A DNA stretch of 5,642 bases from Chthoniobacterales bacterium (GTDB lineage Bacteria; Verrucomicrobiota; Verrucomicrobiia; Chthoniobacterales; UBA10450). The stretch spans positions 1 to 5,642 of the forward strand of contig JACCZQ010000349.1 of assembly GCA_013695905.1 (NCBI GenBank), written 5' to 3'. Position 1 is the stretch's first letter. Each line of letters opens with the position of its first letter. The notes under the pieces were generated by a model. It worked only from the letters and a program-made list of their open reading frames with translations, searched no databases and was not told the DNA's origin. This document shows positions 5,427 to 5,642 of the stretch, in pieces. The translations under genes and the position numbers were made by a program.

Positions 5427-5542
5427 GGCTCGATTGTGAAACAGAGCGTCCTGCTTGTCGAATGCCGCGCGCAGTTGGTTCTAACATCGGCGCCGCCGCG
5501 CGCATCAGCATCGCGCAGATCCAAATGCCATAGTCCGCTGCC
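5427..5542. other. Non-coding stretch upstream of tmk
   Basis: I see no gene with recognisable family content here. The tmk promoter should lie in this stretch, but no convincing -35/-10 pair is visible on the minus strand. Short GC-rich alternations (GGCGCCGCCGCGCGC near 5489-5503) are present. An open minus-strand frame passes through (WICAMLMRAAAP and neighbours) but has no support. Confidence 0.4.
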
Positions 5543-5642
5543 CTTTGCCGCCGCAAAGCACCGGAGGGCGACGGAATAGAGCCCGGAGCGAAGCGACGCG
5601 AAGCTCCGGGTCTCGGGGATCATCCAACCCAAACCCCGGAGG
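5543..5642. repeat. Repeat-like intergenic element with two hairpins
   Basis: Hairpin one is CTTTGC (5543-5548) with GCAAAG (5553-5558) around a four-base loop. Hairpin two is CCCGGAGC (5582-5589) with GCTCCGGG (5603-5610) around GAAGCGACGCGAA. A further CCCGGAG at 5635-5641 could pair instead with CTCCGGG (5604-5610), giving two mutually exclusive structures. CCGGAGG also occurs directly at 5561-5567 and 5636-5642. I recall similar 'GGAGCGAAGCG...GAAGCTCC' elements in soil Verrucomicrobiota contigs, but copy number cannot be checked here. The element runs to the window edge and may continue. It could act as a terminator-like structure for a gene beyond the edge. Confidence 0.5.

Noticed and set aside
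5315..5632. Minus-strand frames upstream of tmk as possible genes (e.g. containing WICAMLMRAAAP)
   Set aside because: They run through the hairpin element and into tmk in a wrong frame, and no family motif or ribosome binding site is visible. A degenerate gene fragment cannot be excluded.

Overview
The window is GC-rich, densely coded bacterial chromosome with seven protein genes and short gaps. Several features suggest a soil-type Verrucomicrobiota (Chthoniobacterales-like) genome. These are a Gfo/Idh/MocA oxidoreductase of the 'GLIGYNFMGKAHSNAW' type, a delta-prime clamp-loader subunit that lacks the zinc-binding cysteines and carries a 'PESKSRR' stretch, and interspersed short repeats ('AATCAGC' units and a 'GGAGCGAAGCG' palindrome). 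This placement is inference from recalled family resemblance, not from a search.

Left part (1-2669, all minus strand): four genes are read leftward from a divergent promoter region near 2700. In order they are a Gfo/Idh/MocA-family NAD(P)-dependent oxidoreductase, a 66-residue helical protein of unknown function, FabG (3-oxoacyl-ACP reductase), and a membrane-anchored conserved hypothetical protein running into the left edge. The first three are separated by only 12 and 13 bases and probably form one transcript. A 50-base gap holding an inverted repeat precedes the fourth. The fourth gene appears frameshifted near its 3' end, exactly at a perfect 14-base palindrome. The expected C-terminal continuation is readable in another frame up to the window edge.

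Middle part (2764-3814, plus strand): two overlapping genes. The first encodes a soluble zinc-ribbon plus TPM-domain protein. The second encodes a small protein with a signal-like N-terminus, a proline-rich linker and a membrane helix. They look like a split version of the usual secreted, membrane-tethered TPM protein. The second gene converges on holB and overlaps its 3' end by 21 bases.

Right part (3794-5426, minus strand): tmk (thymidylate kinase) followed one base later by holB (DNA polymerase III delta-prime), a widely conserved pair supplying dTDP and a clamp-loader subunit for replication. A short AT-rich repeat at their junction encodes the last residues of Tmk. The right edge (5427-5642) has no convincing gene and holds a repeat-like element with two hairpins. 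I saw no RNA gene, CRISPR array, insertion sequence or defence system. The most interesting points are the palindrome-associated frame break, the split TPM pair, and the two repeat elements flanking tmk.
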